A DNA stretch of 64,000 bases from Ephydatia muelleri. Its lineage: Eukaryota; Porifera; Demospongiae; Spongillida; Spongillidae. The stretch is from NCBI GenBank assembly GCA_013339895.1, contig JABACO010000010.1, positions 5,741,010 to 5,805,009 of the forward strand. The letters are read 5' to 3'. The notes beneath the pieces were generated by a model. That model was given only the letters and a program-made list of their open reading frames with translations, was not told the DNA's origin and did not search any database. The translations under genes were made by a program, and so were the position numbers. Positions 35,357 to 47,525 of this stretch are shown here, piece by piece; within the stretch, counting starts at the first letter, position 1; every line of letters begins with the position of its first letter.

Positions 35357-36950
35357 ATGCTGGTGTTGTCATTTTACCATCTCATGACTACACAACATTT
35401 GAGAACAATGCATCAACATTTACATTCAACTGCTCTGGAAATGGAACATCACTTCTGTGGAGAGTAGATGGACACACTACTGGTGAAGATTATGTACTCA
35501 ATAAAGGAATACAATATAAACGCCCCTCTGTACGAAACAGAACTGTGTCCTCTAAGCTCATTGTTCCAACCACCAAAGCTAACAACAACATTACAGTGAT
35601 CTGTATAGTGCAGGATTCGTCATATAATGCACAGTTTAGCAATCCAGTGAATCTATTCATTCAAGGTACAGTGTAGCTGCATGCTTTTACAAGGGGGTAT
35701 CCTAACCTGCATTCTTTCCTTTTGCCCACCGCCTTTCAAATTACAAGGCCTGTTGCATGTGCAGTTAGTTGTACATGTACCTCGCAGAAATAACAGTTCT
35801 GGAGGGAGGGATGACAATACCTTTTATTCCACTATGATCATTGTTTGATACATGCACACTTGTACAATCATTTACTATCATGAACAGATGTATGTACATG
35901 TACATGCATAAATATCGTTATCTCGTCGGACCATTTTTATAAAGAAATATTTATAATATTTATAGTGCATTTTTCTATGCACTTGTAGGTGTACTACCAC
36001 CACCACAGGATTTCAAAATTAATGTGTCAAACAGTACTGTGAACATTTCCTGGGTAGCACCAGATTCTCTTCAAGTGTCAACTCCTCCCACAATTTCTCA
36101 TTATGTGTTAAGTAGCAATCTAACAAACAGCACAAAGACATTCAATAATCCAACTACATGCAACCCTTTGGCATCTTGTAACTACTCACTGGATCTAATG
36201 GATCCATTTTTCATAACTGATGGAAATACAACCATGTTGGACTATAATGGTGCAGTGGAGTTTACATTGTTTGCTGTCAATGGAGCTGGAAATGGGAATG
36301 CAGCTGCATATATCCTGCAAAGGAAAATACCAACAGGTTAGGAATATTGAGTTGCAGTGCACTACACGACTGCATGGCTGCAAACTGTCTAATGTTGTAC
36401 ATTTAACATTCCTGAAATTTTTGTTATCTCAGAGCAACAACAAAGTTTATGCAATGCTATTAAAGTACATCTGCATCATTACTTGCACATTTATATTTCT
36501 TCAGATGTGGCATCTCCCCCAAACCAAACAATTCCAGCAGCAGGAAATACATCTTCTACACCTGCCAGCAACAATACTACTAGTGCAGATCATATATATG
36601 GTACTGGTTAGTTCTTACTTGATGACAGTGTACTAGCTTCATTTTACCATTCTTTCCAGTCATCATTTTTACATCTGTATGTGCTGTGCTGGGGACTGTG
36701 CTGGGGACAGTGATAGTAGTGGTGCTGGTTATTGCTGTGGTGCGCTGTTTCAAGAAGAAAAAGAGTAAAGGTAAGTAGAAGAAGGTATTCCAAACTGTTC
36801 ACTTACACCATACATCTTAATGAAGGGACTCCTAATGACTTTGGCAATGAGAGAGCTGTCAACACTACTGATGGTCTCTCCAGTGATTCTCCTTCCAGGG
36901 CCATTGGTGGCAACTCCTCATGTACCCCTGAACAATCCACAACACTGTGA
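35357..36950 (+). CDS. Gene A: Ig-FN3 single-pass membrane protein (5' exon not found)
   Basis: Five exons, all junctions phase 1: 35357-35665 Ig-like domain (FNCSGNGTSLLW with B-strand Cys and Trp; VICIVQD with F-strand Cys), 35989-36336 FN3-like domain (begins GVLPPPQDF; INVSNSTVNISW; FAVNGAGNG), 36505-36606 Thr/Ser/Asn-rich stalk, 36660-36770 transmembrane helix ending RCFKKKKSK, and 36826-36950 a 41-residue tail ending EQSTTL. Many N-x-S/T sites fit an extracellular protein. The signal-peptide exon is not found; it may have been lost when the repeats at 34142-34930 inserted. The tail has no Tyr, unlike gene B. Probably a surface adhesion or recognition protein; ligand unknown. Confidence 0.8.
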
Positions 36951-37430
36951 ATGTCTCTAGAGTGTTTAGTAATTTGAATTCCATTGATAACTACAATTCA
37001 AGTGGACCAACATTACTAGTATTAGTAGTAGGATAAACACATACCGCAGCTACTTGCAGTTTGATCAAACATTGTATGATCTATTTTGTTTGTTTGGTAC
37101 CTGTAGCCTGTGGCATTGTGTGAAGTGCCAATGTGTTACCATGTCCCGTTTCTATAACATTTCTGACATGGTATGGTGTTGCAATTTTGCTTACACTTAG
37201 TGACCAGGGCATATAAATGATATCATTTACATGTACCATACAGAAGGTTACAATGTACAGAGCACAGTTCATGTTGCAGGAGGAAGCTTCTGGTCCAGTG
37301 ACTACCACTGCATGTCAATGGCCACTATAATTGATCAGTTATTGTACAAGCCATGTAAACATAGTTGACATAAACGCATAGCCACTCTACATCTTTTCCT
37401 GGACACTGCACAGCCATCAGGTATATTCAC
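36951..37430. other. 3' flank of gene A
   Basis: Downstream sequence up to the gypsy relic. No gene recognised. Confidence 0.4.
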
Positions 37431-37434
37431 TACC

Positions 37435-38640
37435 AACTCGTGGTTCCATGATGTATGTGAGATAATGTTCTCAAAGAAGTTCTTGAAGGTGCAATGGGTG
37501 GACACTTAAGAGAGGAGAAAACCCTTCAAAAACTGAAGGAATGGTTTTACTGGCCAGGGCACTTGCAGTCTGTTCGAAAGTGGTGTCGAACCTGTTCCCC
37601 CTGCTGCTGAAGTAAAACGCCAGCACCTAACAACAGAGCACCCCTCCAATGTGTTGCCATGGGGTCACCTATGCAAATGGAGGCTGTTGATATCCTGGGG
37701 ACACTCCCAGCAACATCATCCGGAAATAAATATGTTCAGGTGGCAGGGCAGGGGACTACTTTACCAAGTGGATGGAGGCATATACAATCCCCAATCAGGA
37801 AGCAGTAACTGTGGCAAACAAGTTACTGGATGAGATGTTTATTGCCGGTTCTCTCTACCAGAAAAGTTACACTCTGACTAAGGCATACAGTTTGAGGGAG
37901 AAGTGATGACACAGCTGTGTTGACTTCTTGCAATTGAAAAGACGCACACTACACTGTACCATCCTCAGTCTGATGGTCTCATCGAGAGATTGAACCGAAC
38001 TCTCTTGAGTATGCTGGCCACGTGTTTGGATGACCATCCAAATGAGTGGGATCAATATTTGAGCAAACTGTGTATGGCCTACAACTCCAGTGTCCAAAGC
38101 ACCACAGGATACTCACCATACTTCTTGATGTTTGGACGTGACGCTCGCCTCCCTATGGACATCATTTATGACACCACTACACCTGATGGGATAGAGCAGC
38201 AACCATATGCTGCATATGTCATAAGTCAGCAATGCCTTACTAACAGACGCATTTAGACAAGTGCGGAAAAACACATGTCAGAAGTACAGCTTCCAAAAGG
38301 AACTTTACAATAATAAAGTTCATGGCCAACCACTTTTAGATGGTGATATGGTTTGGCTGTTCAACCCGGCCATCCGCAAAGGGCAACCTCGGAAACTGCA
38401 TAAGCCATGGAGTGGACCATACAGAATACAAAGGAAAATGTCTGAGGTTACCTACCAGATACAGCACACTGATAATCACAAGCTGAAGGTGGTCCACTTC
38501 AACAGGCTCAAACATTGCCCTAACAACATACATCTGCCTGCACGAAAAAGTCCACCAGTACCATCATCAGAGCCAGCTGAATCACCTCCTGTGGGTTCCT
38601 CATAGGATGTGCTCGAGGAAGAAGAATCCCAGATTCCACT
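37435..38640 (+). pseudogene. Ty3/gypsy integrase relic
   Basis: Plus-strand fragments in order: zinc-binding GHLREEKTLQKLKEWF followed by CRTCSPCC (37500-37610), a damaged core, YHPQSDGLIERLNRTL with the catalytic Glu (37960-38010), NEWDQYLSKLCMAYN, and a GPY-type C-terminal module WSGPYRIQRKMSEVTYQ (38410-38460). Several stops and a frameshift near 38256 disable it. Gag, protease and RT are absent, so only the 3' end survives. It is followed by a polypurine tract and LTR. Confidence 0.75.
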
Positions 38641-38737
38641 CCCACCTCCAACCAACCCACGCTACCCACCTCGAGAGAGACGACCTCGATCCAGACAGAC
38701 TTGCATATTGATGGTGAACACGAGACATGTTCTTATT

Positions 38738-38892
38738 GGAAGGGGGCATATGTAACGTGATTGATAGATACCTAAACTGTTAACTGATGATCTTACCAGT
38801 TTTTACTCTTCGAGAATGTTCTTCATGTCCTATATATGTGTTGTACCCATCTTACGTTTCAGTGATATTATAATATAGTGAACCTTGTCACA
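38738..38892 (+). repeat. Polypurine tract and short 3' LTR
   Basis: GGAAGGGGGCATA (38738-38751) precedes TGTAACGTGATTGATAG; the proposed LTR runs 38753-38892 and ends CTTGTCACA. A 140-bp LTR is short. The partner 5' LTR is not in the window. The end at 38892 coincides with the point where the adjacent KRBA2-like integrase frame breaks off. Confidence 0.55.
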
Positions 38893-40285
38893 ATTAACAA
38901 CCTCCCCAGCCATGATCGAACAACTTCTTTCACAATCTCGTTGACAAACTCCCTCCCATTGTCAGATTGCCGATCTTGGGAAGGCCCAAATAGGGAAATA
39001 CTCTTTTCACTAGACCAACAGCAACATCACCTGCTGACTTTTTCATTAAAGACCACAGAATATGAAACTTAGACCAGTGATACATGTAATGAGCTATGTA
39101 ATGATATCAATCATCAGGCATATGTCTCATATCAATGAGGTCAATCTAATTATAGAAATGAGGCATCAAGTAATAATAAAATGCTTGACATAACATCATC
39201 ACTTTACCTGGCATCGACCTGACAACACTATTGGTCTAAGTGGAGCAGTACTATTCTGGGGTTGTTTAAGTTGACAAATTGAACATGTGTTATAAAATAC
39301 TGCACAGCTTCTCTAGGTAGGCAGTCATACGTTTTCTGTACCTGAAATTTGAGAGTTCAATACTGACATAACTGTTTTGATGTACAATAAAAAACAAACA
39401 AATGAAATCAATTAGTTTTCAGTCTATTTATATGCACAGTGCTTTATGACTGTGTGATACATCCTAATTACAACACATAGCATCCCACCATACAGCTACA
39501 CATAAAACATACTTCTGCCAGTTTGTTTTGTAACCAACATACCACTTTCCAATGAATGGATACGTTCAAGGATGTCATAGAACTTTTCAACCATAGCAAC
39601 TACACAATAATGACCAAAAGTAGTCTTGTCATTGCCATTCTGTTAAGTAGAAAGAAATGATTAATTCAATACACCCATTCAAGCAATTATGAGCCATATA
39701 CATGTGCAATTATTATATATAATACATAGATGCATAAGACACACAAGCAATACACATACATACACAATATATATAACCTACAGTTCTACAAAGCACCTAC
39801 CATGCAATTCCCTTCCTAAAATAGAAAATGCACACTGTGCCTCTTTACGGAGGATAGAGTATAGAACAGCTGCAACTGATACATTGAAGGTAGCTGGTTT
39901 TCCTCTGCCAAAGCCCTGAACAAGGTTAGATTTTATTTTATTCTACATGAGGAGGAGGAAGACAAAGGAGCACATTCCCTCCCTCTATCCGTATACACTA
40001 CCTGCATGGCATGCAGCTTTCTTGATTTACTCACCTTGGCTTTAACCGGGAGGACAGTAGATCAGTCAACTCCTACTCTCCGCAGTTTAGCAGCTCAAAC
40101 TTCTTTGTTCTATTCACCCAATGTCTGAAAGAAGCCGTGACGCCACTACTATGCTCTCCTTTAATAGCTTGACGAATCCTCTTGGCTTTCTCTTCGCTAA
40201 CGGTTTTGCTCGTTCTTCTACTTTTATCTACGTACCTTTCACGGCAAAATTTCTCGAATATTAGTCGGTGCTCCTCCTTAGTCAT
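38893..40285 (-). pseudogene. KRBA2-like integrase-derived gene, decayed
   Basis: The minus strand starts at the Met at 40285 (MTKEEHRLIFEKFC, then SFRHWVNRTKKFELL). It continues with VEKFYDILERIHS (about 39570), a zinc segment CSICQLKQPQNS (39290, frameshifted), DLIDMRHMPDD (39130), YHWSKFHILWSLMKKSAG (39060) and SDNGREFVNEIV (38970). This order matches integrase-derived genes such as vertebrate KRBA2, as I know the family. A stop follows ELLNCGE and there are frameshifts near 39290, 39110 and 38990. The frame is cut at 38893 by the gypsy LTR; the C-terminal part is missing. Confidence 0.65.
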
Positions 40286-40526
40286 ATTCGAAGTGTTAAC
40301 GCCACGTGGATATGTACTCTTGCTCTATGTGCCAGGAATTTGCGCAATTTATAATTTGCTGCGCACTACATGGATTCACATAATGCGCAGCGCAATTTAT
40401 AAATTGCGCAATCGATAGATTGCACCTAACATCTTCATGTGTACGTGCAATGAATGTTACTCTCTTTTGTTTGGATTCGGAGTATTAGTTTGTTCGAAGT
40501 ACAACGATATTCATTTATCAAACCAG

Positions 40527-40715
40527 TGTAACAGATGAACTGGAGCCTGCACAGACGTATAGAACATTTGAGAACTCCATGACTAATCAATAATACAGAG
40601 TCCTGTATTTCAATCATCTTATGTGTAGTACATGTGTATTGATTGATACTGGGTGCATGATGTGACTGGTGCACACGTGAGCGATGACAAGTTTCTGTAA
40701 ATTGGACTCATTACA
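40527..40715 (+). repeat. LTR-like repeat, right copy
   Basis: Inverted relative to 34142-34484; begins TGTAACAGATGAACTGG and ends CTCATTACA. Its right edge lies just before the decayed stalk exon of paralogue C, so it probably truncated that gene. Confidence 0.6.
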
Positions 40716-40789
40716 TTGTTAGCAGAGAATGGCGCCTTTGAATCACACAAGTCTTTCTAAGCCATTTACGTCGGGAAATGTACGAGGAT

Positions 40790-41153
40790 GGCTTACGCGT
40801 TCTACACCCTGCAGCAATACTACTACCATGCACCTTACCTACCAGTATGTTTGTCTTTATTTCCACACTTGATGACAGTTTACTAGCTTACAAGATTTTT
40901 TACCTTTCTTTTCCAGTTATTGTTATTGTATGTATGATATTAATATCAGTGGTGGTTCTGCTGGTAGGAGTGCTGGTTAATCTTGTAGCTGTGTGTAAGG
41001 AGAGCAAAAGTAAGTTAGTGAAAATATGTATAACCTGAAGCATTCACTTACATAAAGTACATGTAAGGATCTTCAATTATTGTTCCCCCAGGACCATCAA
41101 TGAACGAATCCAAATATGTGAATGGACTCCTCCATTGCACCAATAAGTTTTAA
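40790..41153 (+). pseudogene. Paralogue C: 3' end of an Ig-FN3 membrane protein
   Basis: A degraded stalk exon (about 40795-40850, compare 36550-36600) is followed by an intact phase-1 transmembrane exon 40917-41009 (VIVIVCMILISVVVLL, then CKESK). A tail exon 41092-41153 encodes PSMNESKYVNGLL and ends NKF. The intron before the TM exon carries CTTGATGACAGT, also present in gene A. Ig and FN3 exons are missing, and an LTR-like repeat ends at 40715. It is a 5'-truncated duplicate. Confidence 0.65.
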
Positions 41154-41690
41154 TGCTACAATTCAAATGGATATATATTTGTCTTCACAATAAATGACTA
41201 TTTTTATTAGGACTATATTAATTTGTCGTGAATACTGCAACACATAACACAGCTGTTTAATCAAACATTTGGGATTGTTGCAGTGTATGTTTTTTTTCAC
41301 ATTTCAATTTTGTGATATTCTAAAAGTCTGAAATGTCCTCTACACAGTGCACTGCGAATCGGAGTATCTGTCATGGAGGTATAAGGCATTGAATGTTTAT
41401 TGAGTAATTCATTGAACGAAAATGATTACTTTTCCTATTGCTTGTACTTGAATGTGCATATGTGTTAGGTCCCTTTTTCCAACAACTTTCTCAATTGCAT
41501 GATCGAGTCTGCCAGTCTGCTGGTGTTGTTAATTGAGCTGTGAGTATTGCAATATACAGTGTACATGTTGCAGGGGCAGTCTTAAAAGTCCTCTACACAG
41601 TGAGTCTTACGAACTGAGAATCGGACTATCTGTCCTGAGTTGTAGAATAGCCGCCATACAATGAGCTATTCCATTAAATACACCCTACTG
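41154..41690. other. Intergenic sequence
   Basis: No gene recognised. Two related segments (around CCTCTACACAGTG at 41337 and 41590) show a small local duplication. Confidence 0.4.
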
Positions 41691-41699
41691 ATGACCAAA

Positions 41700-42000
41700 A
41701 AAGTTGTCCAGAGGGGGTCCAATGTTAATGTCCTAGGGGGATGTTCTATTGCAGTGAGATGTGTCCAGAGAGGGGTCCAATGGCAATGATGGCAATTTCC
41801 TAGGGGTGTCGCACAGTGAGATGTGTCCGGATGGGTTTCAAAAGTAATGCTCTAGGGGGTATCCTACATCAGGATGTGTTCAGAGGGGGTTCAATGGTAA
41901 TGTCCTAAGGGGGTGTCCTACATCGAGATGTGTCCAGCAATGGTAATATCCTAAGGGGATATCCTGGTATGGTGTAGAGGCTTTATGTCCTGGGGGGATA
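41700..42000. repeat. Degenerate minisatellite, 50-65 bp unit
   Basis: About five units, each with a GTGTCCAGAGGGGGT-like start, CAATGGTAATGTCCTA and a G-run. Spacing is irregular. Confidence 0.8.
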
Positions 42001-42469
42001 CCTTGATATTAGTCATCATTAGGGGTGTACAATTATGGAATAGCCCAATTACGTTTCTAATTGCTTGTCATGCAGTTTGATGTAACTCATTATTCATCTT
42101 CTCTTTTGTCTTTTCCACAAAAGGTATGCATGGATCATCAGATTCATGATCACTCATCATTGCAGTTCATGTACTCGATGTCGGTGCTCCTGTGGATAGC
42201 CATGATTTTGGTCACTCACACACGTTAAGAAATAATACTGCACGCGAAGCAGCACCGCCAAGATTGAACGAAGGGAGGGAGGGTGTGGAGCGGAGTCGGA
42301 TCGGGGTGAAAAGGGGCAAGATTCGGCTTCGCTAACCGGCACCTTCAAACTCGAAGGGCCTAGCCCTATTCCTTCAAATCCTAATTTACGTACTCAGTAG
42401 ACGCTTACTTTAGGAAATGATAGGCAGTAGTGTTGCCGCGGTTGACCGATTGGAGAAGTCACGGACGGC

Positions 42470-42630
42470 CAGTAGACCTCTGGCGGTGACGGTCACGGCT
42501 AGAGATAGCCGTGACCAGTCCATACGGTCACGATCGCGGGCAGGCCGTTTGAAGCCTATCCGGCACGGTCACGGTCAGTTTTGGACCGTCAAAAACCGCC
42601 AGCGGTCACGGCAGACGGTCAAACTTGCTT
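42470..42630. repeat. Cluster of CGGTCACG motifs with inverted copies
   Basis: CGGTCACG or its complement occurs about seven times in 160 bp, including a perfect short inverted repeat GGTCACGGCTA...TAGCCGTGACC (42489-42514). It is much more GC-rich than its surroundings. It may be the subterminal region of a transposon, possibly the hAT element that begins just downstream, or a protein-binding array. Confidence 0.6.
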
Positions 42631-43577
42631 ACGTGTACATGTATTACTGTATTGGCAGCGTGTATAACTCCGCTGGTCGCAATTAGCACCTCGGTATGTG
42701 TATAGATGTGGCTGCTTTGTCCTAATTTCTTTACATGTAGATGATACAAATGCAATATATATAGCAATCAGTGACTCGTGCAACGGATAAATGTGTGGAT
42801 GTAATGGAAACAGCCTGAAGAGAATTAAGGAGGTGAGGACGGAAATTAGGCACTGAAGTTCTTGTTGCAGCGTAAAAGCAAATCCTTTCTAGCCAGCCTG
42901 TCTGCATCAGTTCTCCACCTCTTTCTGTCAAGGATTAGCTTCAATTGGGGGGAAAAAAAAAACACGTTCAGTAGGTGCACTTGATGCTGGAACAGCCAAA
43001 TACTTTAGTGCTATCTTGGCTATATTCGGAAACTTTCCTCCGTTAATGCTCCACCTGTATGTGACATTATTTACACGCCAATTGGTGGATTCTGCCGTTA
43101 GGTATCAACGAAACTCATTGTCTACCATCTCTTTGCTGGTTATCTGCATCACCGTAGGCTCAACACCGTGTTTATCAAAATCAAATGTTGTGTCATCTCC
43201 GGTCAATTGAACATCTGGGGGTGCATCATCACTACCAATACCAGCAATATTGTAAAGCTCTTCCTTGAAGCTAGCATAAGCCTCTGCTCTCTAGGCAACT
43301 GTCAACCATGATAACTTCTTGTGCCCTAGATGGACAAGAGCTGCATAAGTGAGGAGATGCAAAAATGGATCAAGCCGTGTTTGGAACCCTGATTTCAATA
43401 ACAGGTAGCATTCAAATACCTCTGCAGGAACCAGTTCTGTACTTCCAGGTTCCAGGAAGGTGGAGGGCCAGCATTGGCAAATGCAGAATTCAATGTAGTT
43501 ATTAGCCTGGAAATGCTGCATAGGGTCGGGTACTTTTTGCCTTCGAAAAAAACTGACATCTCTGGAAGTGGCTTTAA

Positions 43578-46475
43578 TCATAGATTGACCAATTGTGACT
43601 TAAGTCACAAAATTGTGACTTTAGTCACAATACATTTCAATGAAGAAATGCGACATTTTTATCCAACAAAATGGTCTTTTGTGAAACTTACCTCACACAC
43701 TGGATGCATGTGTGTTCTTTATATGTTTTTGTGAACACTTAGATGTCCATAACATTTACAATACAAGGTCTTCTCTGCATGCGATCTCGTACAAAACGCA
43801 GAATACCGCATCATTGTGACTTAAGTCACAATACTTTTCTAAGTACTACATCAAGAGCCTTCTATCAACTAGCTAATTTAAAAATACATATTATGATAAT
43901 ACAGTCATGTCCTTTCATAATATAGCGTTTAAACCGCTTAGAAATACGTTATTTTGATGTTACAAAACGTTTTACATTGCAATCCTCTAACGGTTATCGT
44001 GTAACAAAAAAAAAGTGACTTAAGTCACACAGCTTTGAACAGTCCAACTTGTAGAATTTCTACGAGTACCTATGACTTAGTATGCATAAACTTGAACGCC
44101 AATGCATGTAGATTTATACTGTACTAACAAAACTCTACGTGGTTCGGGTAACTAGAAGTAAAAAAATACACTTTCTAAGTAACCGCAACGGCGCGAGCGG
44201 TAGTAATTGATGAACGCCCCCGCCTGTTTCGGACTATAGCAATGGGTTTTTCTGTTGGTGACCGGGTAGTTTGTAGTGCAGACAAAGTTCTAGGCAATAA
44301 GCCAGCGAAGCAATGGTACGGAAGGCTTTTCCGAAAGGAACTCCAAGGTGTTGTACAGGGAACGGAGGGAAGCGGACGTAGCAAGAAGTATGTGGTTTGT
44401 TTTGATGAGGTTGCAACTACGAAGGCCTTTTCCACTCGAAGCTTGAAGCAGCTAGTAGCGCTAGAGAATGACGAAGCTGGACCAACTATTACTTCACTTG
44501 ATGAAGCAGCTTTTACACACAATGCTTATTCCGATATTGACGGGCGGCTAACAAATGATGATGATATCGAGTCACTACATGAGGTGGATATCAATGAAAA
44601 TAACTGCTCTTCAGATGTTGTCTCTTCAGATGTTGTTTCCTGCCACGGTGTGAAGTGGAAGGTGGTTGAAGGCGTTTTAGAGGACTGGAGATGCGCTCCT
44701 CAGTATGGGGCACATATCTTGTGGGGAAACGATGCAGATGAACTACAGCGAACACCGATAGATTATTGGAAACTCTCATTTCCCTTACAGCTGTTGCCTG
44801 ATATAGTAACTTGGACAACAGCTTCCTTACCAGCAGGGTGTGCAAAGGCTATACAGAAGAGGAAATTTTGGCTGTATTTGGAATCCTTTATTCCCTAACA
44901 AGAACGTCAGAAGGAAGGCGAGACCTTTGGTCCACTGAGGATGGTCTCTTCCCAGCACCACGATTTGGTGAGAGATATTCCCTGCCACGCAACCGCTTTG
45001 AAGTTTTGCTACGATGTCTCTCATTCTGTCCTCCGAGTGAAGCAAAAGGCAATGATAAATGGGCACCAGTCCGCCGCTTGATCGATGGTTTCAATGAGCG
45101 ACGAGTGCAGAAGATTTATCCAGGATGGCAGCTATGCATTGATGAGTCAGTATCATCATGGCGAGGGAAAGATGGAAACTTCTGCTCTGACGGGATGCCC
45201 CACGTAACACGCATTGACAGGAAACCAAAGGAAGTTGGTTGTGAGATAAAGAATTGTGCAGATGCTGACACAAAAGTTATGTTACAACTTGAAATACAAG
45301 AAGGAGCGGAGATCATGTGTACTAGAGAATATGTTGCTGACTATAAGCTTGCAGGAACTGCGCAAGTACTTCGCCTCACCAAGCCCTGGCATGGGAGTGG
45401 GAGGGCCATTAGTGCTGATTTGGCATTCGCCAGTGTTACTTCAGCACTAGCATGCCGAAAGCATGGCTTACATTTTACAGGATTGGTGAAAACAGCAACG
45501 AAGTTTTATCCCAAAGGCTACATGGATGAAGTTGAGTTTGCTGAGCTTGGTGATGACATAACTCTAACAACCACTGTTGATGGACACAACATTATGGCAC
45601 ACGTATGGGGAGACAAAGTAAGGAAGTGCTTTGCGTCAACTCATTCCACTACTATTCCTGGAAGACCTTCTAACAAACGCTGATGGAGGGAAGTACTTGA
45701 TGAAGATGGGGAAGAGATAGGACAAAGTGAAGTCTTCAATAAAACAGTAAAGCGAAAGAAAGTGGTTGAAGCATACTTCGATGCTGCTTCTATTATTGAC
45801 ATAAATAATCATATGCGACAAGGAGGTGTGGCATTAGAAACAGCATGGCAAACACAGTCCTGGGGTAGTCGTGTTATCTCAACAATCCTTGGAATTGTAG
45901 AGACTGATGCATATCTCCTGTACAAAAAGTTTCACCCTGGAGGTTCTAAAATAAGCCATTCAGACTTCACTGAAAGTGTTGCTAAAGGCCTGTTGATTCG
46001 CAGAATACCTGGTGCAAGTACAAGCAACTCAGAGTCATTGCCACATGACATTGTCCCTCTTTCATCACTTACATACTATAACAAAAACTCACCTTATGCT
46101 GCTGCTACATATGCCAATAGATTATGCACTATTTGCAAAAGTCCTTGCAAGTACCTTTGTTGGGTTTGTTCTGACACATCCAAGGGAAGTGTTGTTGCAA
46201 AGTGCGGTCTAAAATCAAAGAATGGTAGTAGCTGCATAACTAAGCACATATTGAATACCCTACAATAGTAGAAACTGCAAACATTATCATGTCTTTCTGT
46301 CAGCTGCTTCGTTCAATGACTCAATTCAAGTGTATTCATTCCATTTGTAGCGTTGTGATCTATGTAAACAATCAACCACATCACTGGAATCCGTTTATAT
46401 AAACTGTTTGAATTTCATTATAGAATTGTGACTTAAGTCACAATTCTAAGTCACAATTTCTTGGTAAATCTATGA
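43578..46475 (+). mobile_element. piggyBac element with TTAA target duplication
   Basis: TTAA flanks both ends (43574-43577 and 46476-46479). The inverted ends share TCATAGATT(G/T)ACCAA. A 20-bp palindrome ATTGTGACTTAAGTCACAAT recurs near both ends. TTAA duplication and the encoded transposase identify piggyBac. Removing the element and one TTAA rejoins the interrupted hAT frame exactly. Confidence 0.92.
44242..46268 (+). pseudogene. piggyBac transposase (frameshift and stop)
   Basis: The first segment (44242 to about 44830) starts MGFSVGDRVVCS and shares a block DYWKLSFPLQLLPD. A frameshift near 44812-44835 moves to the frame continuing YTEEEILAVFGILYSL. The catalytic core follows: CIDESVSSWRGKDG (45135-45180), SADLAFASVTSALAC (45410-45455) and HVWGDKVRKCFAST (45600-45645), which fit the piggyBac DDD triad regions. 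A TGA stop at 45681 precedes the C-terminal part with DINNHMRQGG and TAWQTQSWGSRV, and a Cys-rich end (CTICKSPCKYLCWVC). Only one frameshift and one stop imply relatively recent death. Confidence 0.85.
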
Positions 46476-47039
46476 TTAAAAGCTTGCAAAGCTTGGAGGC
46501 AGCTTCCCATTGCTGAGTACTTGGAGCTGGCTGCATGTTAAATTCCCTGCATATACCTCTTTTATGAATGGCTCCAGTGTCATGCATCGCTCCAAAAGTG
46601 TAATAGGTCGAGTTCCATTGGGTAATGGCATCTTTGATCACTGTTAAAAAAACTCCTGCGTTGTTGTACTTGACTTCTATATCAGGGAGGACATCATCAC
46701 TAGTACACAATCCAAGCAATTCCTTGTCAGATTTCATTTTGTCCCTCTGCAATTGCTTTAGGCATTCCAATCTCTGAGGGCTATTCCTGATGTTACTGGT
46801 AATGGGAATCTGGAACCTTTGGATCAAGTGCATTTTTTACCACCAGGCTAAATGTGTGGCAGGCACAGGATGGATCCTCTTCGACAATGTTTTGTTCCAG
46901 AAGTTGCTTGACCATTGCTCTGAAATTGGCACCATTGTCAGTAGTAACACTGTCTAGCCTTGTTCTCAGCTGGTACTTCACATTGACGTAGTCTGTGAGC
47001 AGTGCAGCAATATTCACATTATATTCTTGAAAAACATGC

Positions 47040-47520
47040 GCTAAAATAGGTTCTTCTCGTAGAAACGATTCCTAATATTTTATCACCGGATCCACGAAAA
47101 ATGACCATTTTTAAGGGGTGTTTTGTAGAAAGCTTTTTTGAGAAATAGTCAGAAAGTTCTGAATGTTATTAAACATATCCAGTATAGTAATCCAACCTTA
47201 TTAATTATGTATGGTGTAATATTCAGCTTCAGTCGTATATGATATAAAATTGGGGCTTATGCCAGGCTTTTTAAACATGTGCTGCATCTCCAATTTACAG
47301 AGATGTCCTTTGTGTTTCTGTATTCCATACCATGGTGATACCATCTCTGACACTGTGTACTGAACCATCCTTTTGTCATAATGATCAGCCATATGACAGA
47401 TAGATGCAATTAATTTCCCTTATTATGTTCTCTGGTTTGCAAGATGGAGTTTTTGACTGCTTGTGGTGAATACTGTGGAAAAAGTTCTAATGTGCCAGTG
47501 TTTAGACATTTGAAGAGGTG
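47040..47520. other. Unassigned sequence
   Basis: Short open frames on both strands have no recognisable motif. Confidence 0.35.
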
Positions 47521-47525
47521 TGTTC

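Larger units (their letters stand above)
42855..47035 (-). pseudogene. hAT transposase, split by a piggyBac insertion
   Basis: Minus-strand order: NIAALLTDYV and TDNGANFRAMVKQLL with CACHTFSLVVKNAL (47017-46830), then WNSTYYTFGAM and PSTQQWEAASKLCKLL (46600-46476). After the insertion comes LPEMSVFFEGKKYPTL (43570-43520), then the C-terminal dimerisation domain with GGKFPNIAKIALKYL and VPASSAPTERV (43030-42965), and DRKRWRTDADRLARKDLL (42900). These are hAT landmarks. A homopolymer slip (42944-42962) and in-frame stops disable it. The start is missing beyond 47035. Confidence 0.8.

Noticed and set aside
37435..38640. Calling the plus-strand gypsy integrase a Ginger element
   Set aside because: A polypurine tract and TG...CA LTR follow it, which fits an LTR retrotransposon; no inverted ends seen.
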